Assembly: GCA_940671915.1 (NCBI GenBank)
Contig: CALNVZ010003432.1
Span: 7,887,942-7,951,941, forward strand
From: Paracentrotus lividus
Lineage: Eukaryota > Echinodermata > Echinoidea > Camarodonta > Echinidae
Length of the DNA: 64,000 bases
Reading direction: 5' to 3'
This document shows positions 55,201 through 61,200 of the stretch, in pieces. Position 1 is the stretch's first letter; each line of letters starts with the position of its first letter. The notes under the pieces were generated by a model. That model was not told the DNA's origin, ran no database searches, and saw nothing but the letters and a program-made list of their open reading frames with translations. The position numbers and the translations under genes are program-made.

Positions 55201-58200
55201 CTCCTCGATCGCCTCCCTCGCCTCCTTCTTGGCGTCCTGGAGCTGACGTTCTAGGTCCACCTTCGCCTCCATCATCTTCGCCTTGAACTCTTGCAGCTGT
55301 TATAAGGACAAAGATTGGGTTTAATGTTGTTCTATTGGTGATATTTTGACAACTTTTCATCATTTCTATTTTGTACTTTCTCCTCCATCGATTCTCTCTC
55401 CTCCTTCTTCACCTTGAACTCTTGCAGCTGTTAGGACAAAGATTGGTTTTGATATTTGTATTTTGTGTTCTATTGGTGATATTTTGATTGCACTTTATGA
55501 TTTCTATTTTGTACTTTCTCCTCAATGGCTTCCCTTGCCTCCTTCTTGGGTTCCTGGAGCTGACGCTCCAGATCCACTTTGGCCTCCATCATCTTCACCT
55601 TGAACTCTAGCAGCTATCATTGTAATAGGAATAAAGATTGGTTTTGAAAATCTTTTATATTTGTATTTTAATTTGTTCCAGTCGTCCGTAACGTCATTCA
55701 TAAATTTACAAACGACTCGGTGAAACACTCTGAGGTTATGACACTCGTTTGTACTCTCACTTTTCACGGTTCGGGGTGTTAATATACATTTATCTGTAAG
55801 AGTTAAAGTGATGTTATCTAACTAGTAGGGTCTATTACTAGATTATTAAAGTATCTTGGTTACAACCTCCCCCCCCCCCACACCCCTTTAACCAATCCGC
55901 ATTTCATACCCTTCTCCCTATCTCACCGTCTGTTAGTTGTATCCTCAATCTTCTCTTCCCTCCTTATAGCTTTGGCCCTGTCCCCTGCTCGCTCGTTTCA
56001 ACCTGATTCAACGTCTCCAGCTTCTCCTGAGATCCTTACCAGTCCAGTCGAAGGATCTCCGCCTCCTCGGACGACGCCCCATCTCCTTGGCTACCGACGG
56101 ATGCTGCCGGTTCGTGGGCTGGGGCCTGAGCAGCTGAGATCGGGGTGGGCGAAGGAGCATTGGAAGAAGACGTTGAGGACGTCGATGGAGGCTTTCCGAT
56201 CTTGGTGCCTGGTTTGGAAGGTCGCTGGATGGACTTGGGAGCTTGGATGCCAGATGGAGAAGAGCTCTAGGTACACAAAACATAACAGACTTGTATCAAC
56301 CATATTCTATAAAAGTTCAGTCAAACCTGTCTTAGTGGCCTTTTACATTGCTTCCCTTAAAGAATATTCTATTTTGTACCTGACTTTAAAGACCACCTAT
56401 CTACAGTGGTAACTCCTTGTTTCCCTTGGGTGGCCTTACTGACAGGTTTGATCATATGTTTTCATCAAATTAAATGTGGACTGGTGCAGCATTTGTTTAT
56501 GGATATATGACAATTAATGCTCGATTAGTTGCAAACAACATGAAACATAAACAAATATGTATTTTTTTTTTATTTTTTTTTTAATTTTCATAATAATGCA
56601 ATGCCATGGAAAAATGTTTGGAGAATTGAACTTTGTAATTTAATAATTGAATTTATGGTAGTTTATACTTTACCTTGGAAGAGTATGAGCATTTACGATT
56701 CTTTCATCGCAATGCATGATGGGACAGACTTCTAATACAATCAGCTAATTACAGCGCCCATGCAGTGCTTAAAATTCAGTGCCACAGCTTTGCAATGATA
56801 GTTAAAAATGTTATTTTCATCAATTCTCCCCAATATATAAATCGTTTATGAAAGATAACACTTTTAGATTAAACGATTACAAGTCATGTTTTAAACTGAT
56901 CTGAACGAAGACACATAAAAAGTGAATTTCTCATAGCATTAAAAACATGACCCCAACCTGCTATCAGCTGATTGTTCTAGAATTAATTAGTCCAATCATG
57001 CATTGGGATGCAAGAACCATAGATGCATATATTACTACAGTTGTGTAGTTAGTAAATACAAATGTACAAGTGTGACTAAAGTGGACAATGGTGGGCAAAG
57101 GATTACAACTACCCCAGAAGAAAAAAATCATGTTATTCAACTTTGCAAGATATATTTAGAAAATCTTTTTGATCCTTCCCTGTTAAAAATAAAGAAACAA
57201 AATAATATATCTGTTAAATAATTTATCATGCTTTAATTTGTTAGAAATGTTCTATTTTGCAATAGAAATACTATAATTCAATGAAACAGAAATTAATGAA
57301 ACAATTGAACAACAATACATCTGCGTTTAATAACTAAAGATAAAGACAAATGTTTTATGCACATTTATATCATGAAAATCTATTAAATATTACAGAAATT
57401 ACAAGATTGTAATCTTCCTAATGTGAAACATAAAATTTGAATATCTTGCTTAAAATGCTCTTTTTCTTGCAAGTGTTATACACATGTTCATGTAAATTAT
57501 GTCTATAAAGTTCTAATACTTTTTTCTGTAAATCCAAGAAATCATTATTTAGCGATTCATTGGTGGTTTTGAGCTGATTAGTAACATATGAAAACAATAG
57601 ATAAATACAAAAATGCTTGTGTTAATTTTTCTTTATTGCAAAAATTTGCATGATTAGGAAATCTTTAAAGTACACGAATGTATAAACAATATATTACAGC
57701 AAGGACATGCATTATTATTTTTATGTCCATGATTTATGCCAACATATATGAAGAAAAAAGAAGCATTTTTGTGAATAACCAAGGATAATTTACGCCGGAG
57801 GAAGCTGACCGCCTCATGCGTCGGATGACTCAGGAGCCCCTAAGTCTAAGTGTGAATAATTGAATACATGTATTCAATAAATCCAACTAGAATATGTAGG
57901 CAACAAAGGAAATTGCATATTATGGTAAGGACGTTGATACATCCAAATCTATCTTTTAATATTGTTTCAGAGGCAATACAGTTAAATTATTCCTACATAT
58001 AAATTGAGCTTTGATGAACTGAGATGTGCTTATAAGAATCTTTTATTTTCCGCTCACCCATCTGAAGTGTAATTTACATGTAAGGGGTTAAATCTGCTTT
58101 ACATGAACATGTACCTTCAACCATAGCAGGTTGAAACAGTGCATACATGTACATGTAACTAGCCTTTATATATCTGAAAAGTATAACATTGGGAATAAAA

Positions 58201-61200
58201 GAAACAAGCATTTTGTGGAGCCCGTAACATAAAAAGTCAGCATTCTTGTTGCAAGTACCTCTTGCATAAATATCTCACTCTGAACCCATCATAACAATTG
58301 TTTCAAATTTGTAATTGGTCATATCTATTTAATTGGATTTCTATATTGAAGCCAGAAGGGGTTAATGCAATATAAAAGAACAAAGTTTGAGGCGTGCTGT
58401 TAGTTGAGCTGGGTTAGTTGAAGGGTAACTCGTCAAAAACTCACTCTTCTTGGGGTAAGACTCGGAACATCGCTGGGACGCCGTGGTGCGAAGGATGGAA
58501 TAGATGATTTTCTCCCACCACTAACGGCCTGTATTTTTTTTAGTCGGGTTGTAGTTGGGTAGTTTTGTGCACACACAAAGAAAAATCACACATATATTTT
58601 CTAAGGCTACTGCTATGTACTATAGGGTGACACATGAAATGACTATAGACTAATCGTGCAATATACAATTTAACAAAGACACACATGTGCAGCATACAAG
58701 ACTAAATAGTTTGGATGAAAGGGAAAATTCTTTCTGGACATAAAACAAACACATTTTCTTGGAAACAATTTCAAGAACATTCACTTTAAAAAGCTTACCT
58801 TTATTAAATACTTGTAGATAGGAGATAATAATTATTAAATTTTCTGTTTTGTTTGTTTGGGGGAAGGGTTAGGGAATGAGTTATGTGTGTGCTGTGTATA
58901 ATATGTACATGAAGGTGACTTCTAGATATAGTTTGAAATACATGTAAATGTGTTCACAATATTTTGATCATGAGGTAAATGTCAATTATTAAAGTAAAAA
59001 TGTGCACCTTTTTATGTCCTTGATTTTTTCCAACAATCTGTAAAACAAAGAGACAGTGTATAATACCAAAATGCAAAGTCTAACTTTTAAATGATGAAAT
59101 CAATGCAGTATAACATAATTTAATCAAATGAACATTGAAATCCTGGATTCTTTTTTATCAATACACTTTAAACAAAGAGACTGTACATTGTATGCCAGAT
59201 TCAAACACATTGCATGCATTATGGAAAAATTTTATGTTAAAAATAGTGACATGTGTAATAATGTTGATGACACGGTACAGATCTACATAGATCGAGAGGT
59301 ACTCTATAATCCTTCACTCAGGAGCCAGCGAACAAAGAAAGATAGAGTATCTCGATCTAGGTAGAGATCATGCTTTTGTACTTTCTTTTAATTTTTTTTT
59401 AAAAGTGATAATAGTGTGCATGTACTGCTTTTATTCATGTACATTGTAGATGTACAAGTACATAATATAATAATATAGCAATTCTTATATAGCGCATTAT
59501 ACCTTTGATAAAGGTCTCAATGCGCGTTCATGAAAAAGAGGAAGAGACCAAGAGAAAGCAGAAGGGATCAAAAACCATGACTAACAATTAAAAAGATAAG
59601 TCTTTAAGAGAAGACTTGATTTTCCGACTGTTTCTTCATTCCTTACATTTTCTGGAATATTATTCCACAACTCTGGGGCAGCATATTCAAAACTTAGTTT
59701 ACCATAATTGTTTGTTTTTGCCAACGGAACAACATACATATTCTTTTGTGATGATCGTAGGGTTCTAACTGGTTGATATTTTGTAAGTAATTCAGAAAGA
59801 TATAATGGAGCCATATTGTTGGTACAAAGGTACATGAGTAAAATAATCTTTAATAAAAGAAATGCGAAATTTAACAGGTAACCAATGCAAGAACCTCATA
59901 CATGTACATGTATACAAAAAAAAATATTACAAGTCAATAATACAAGTCATTTGTCAACACCAATATTCATTTTGGGCAACTCAAAGTCAAACTTGAGGTG
60001 CGGTATAAATGGAATCGCTAAAGAATTGAAGATTATCCTTTTTAAGATATTCATAACATGAGATTATTTCAATATAAAATTAAATCTCCAGATATACATA
60101 TAAATGGTCATTATATATTAAAATATTTGAAGTACATGTAAATTATGATGATATGATATAAAATGAAGATGTATTTTTATTTATAATTTTTTTTCTTCTG
60201 ATACATGAATTATTTGTGTTAATATGAATACCTGAAAAATATAACCAAATTTACAGATTCATTTTCAAAAATATATTATATAATAACAACATATTCAGAA
60301 CATTCTTTAAAATCAGTATGTCATTGAATTTGATTTTACTGGCACATTCAGGTACAGCAATGTTTTTTTTTTTTTTTCTGGTGGATGTACATTGTAGGCA
60401 TTAAGTATTTGAATTTATTATCGAGAAATTTTATAATTTTGATAGATTTTCAAAGTAAACTTTTAACTTATAATCAGAGGCTTCATATTTTACCTGAAGA
60501 TGTAATTCCTGGAATTTAGTAATATTCATCAATGTAAACATGGTGTGATAGTGAATGAAGCATGTCAATGTATTATTAATGAAAAAAAAATGAACAATTT
60601 TGTTTCACAAAGCCTTTGTCTAAGCTTTTTTTCATAATCATCCCCTCCATTTAATTTGAATAAATACCTTGTTAATTGTATGTTATGACAAATAAATCAT
60701 ATGAAGACATTTTGGGCAAAGGATTACTGTGAACTGTAGGAATGTCATTAAAGATGTGCAATAAAAAATATCAATGCCAAATTCTGATTTGGAATGAGGT
60801 ATTACATGTACATTTGTACATGGATGACAAATTTTTGATAAGAATGAAAACCAACTTAAATTTTAACTATGTGTAAAATCAGTGTCTATTCAATATTGAA
60901 GTGAAATTTCATTTTGCATTTTCATTGCAGAATATGTTGTGCTCTTGTAAATTGAAGTCATCTTGGTAAACATTTAGATAACCAAAGTGCACATTTGAAA
61001 GATTTTTCGTTGGTTATCTAATGCAATTGAAGGGTTAAGTGTACAATGATAAACATGTAGTTTTTATTGCATTTTTTTAGGAATCTGAAATGAATAATGA
61101 ATGAATGAAGTTCTGGAAAAAATAGCTGTTGAAAAAAAAAAATTTGAGTAAAAAAAAACATGCCATGCTTTGCTTCAGATCACATGCCGACTCACATGTT

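Noticed and set aside
54912-55286. 124-codon Pro/Ser-rich frame on the + strand
   Set aside because: Exact antisense of the conserved DCTN1 coil exon 55020-55296.
55972-56412. 146-codon frame on the + strand
   Set aside because: Antisense of the DCTN1 Ser/Pro exon 55927-56266; no family resemblance.
56651-56690. Possible DCTN1 exon ending at GTAAAG
   Set aside because: The open frame enters with 2 nt and leaves with 2 nt, which does not fit the phase 0 borders on both sides.
57791-57837. Possible DCTN1 exon ([15 protein letters not shown])
   Set aside because: Length 46 nt would shift the frame; no similarity to DCTN1.
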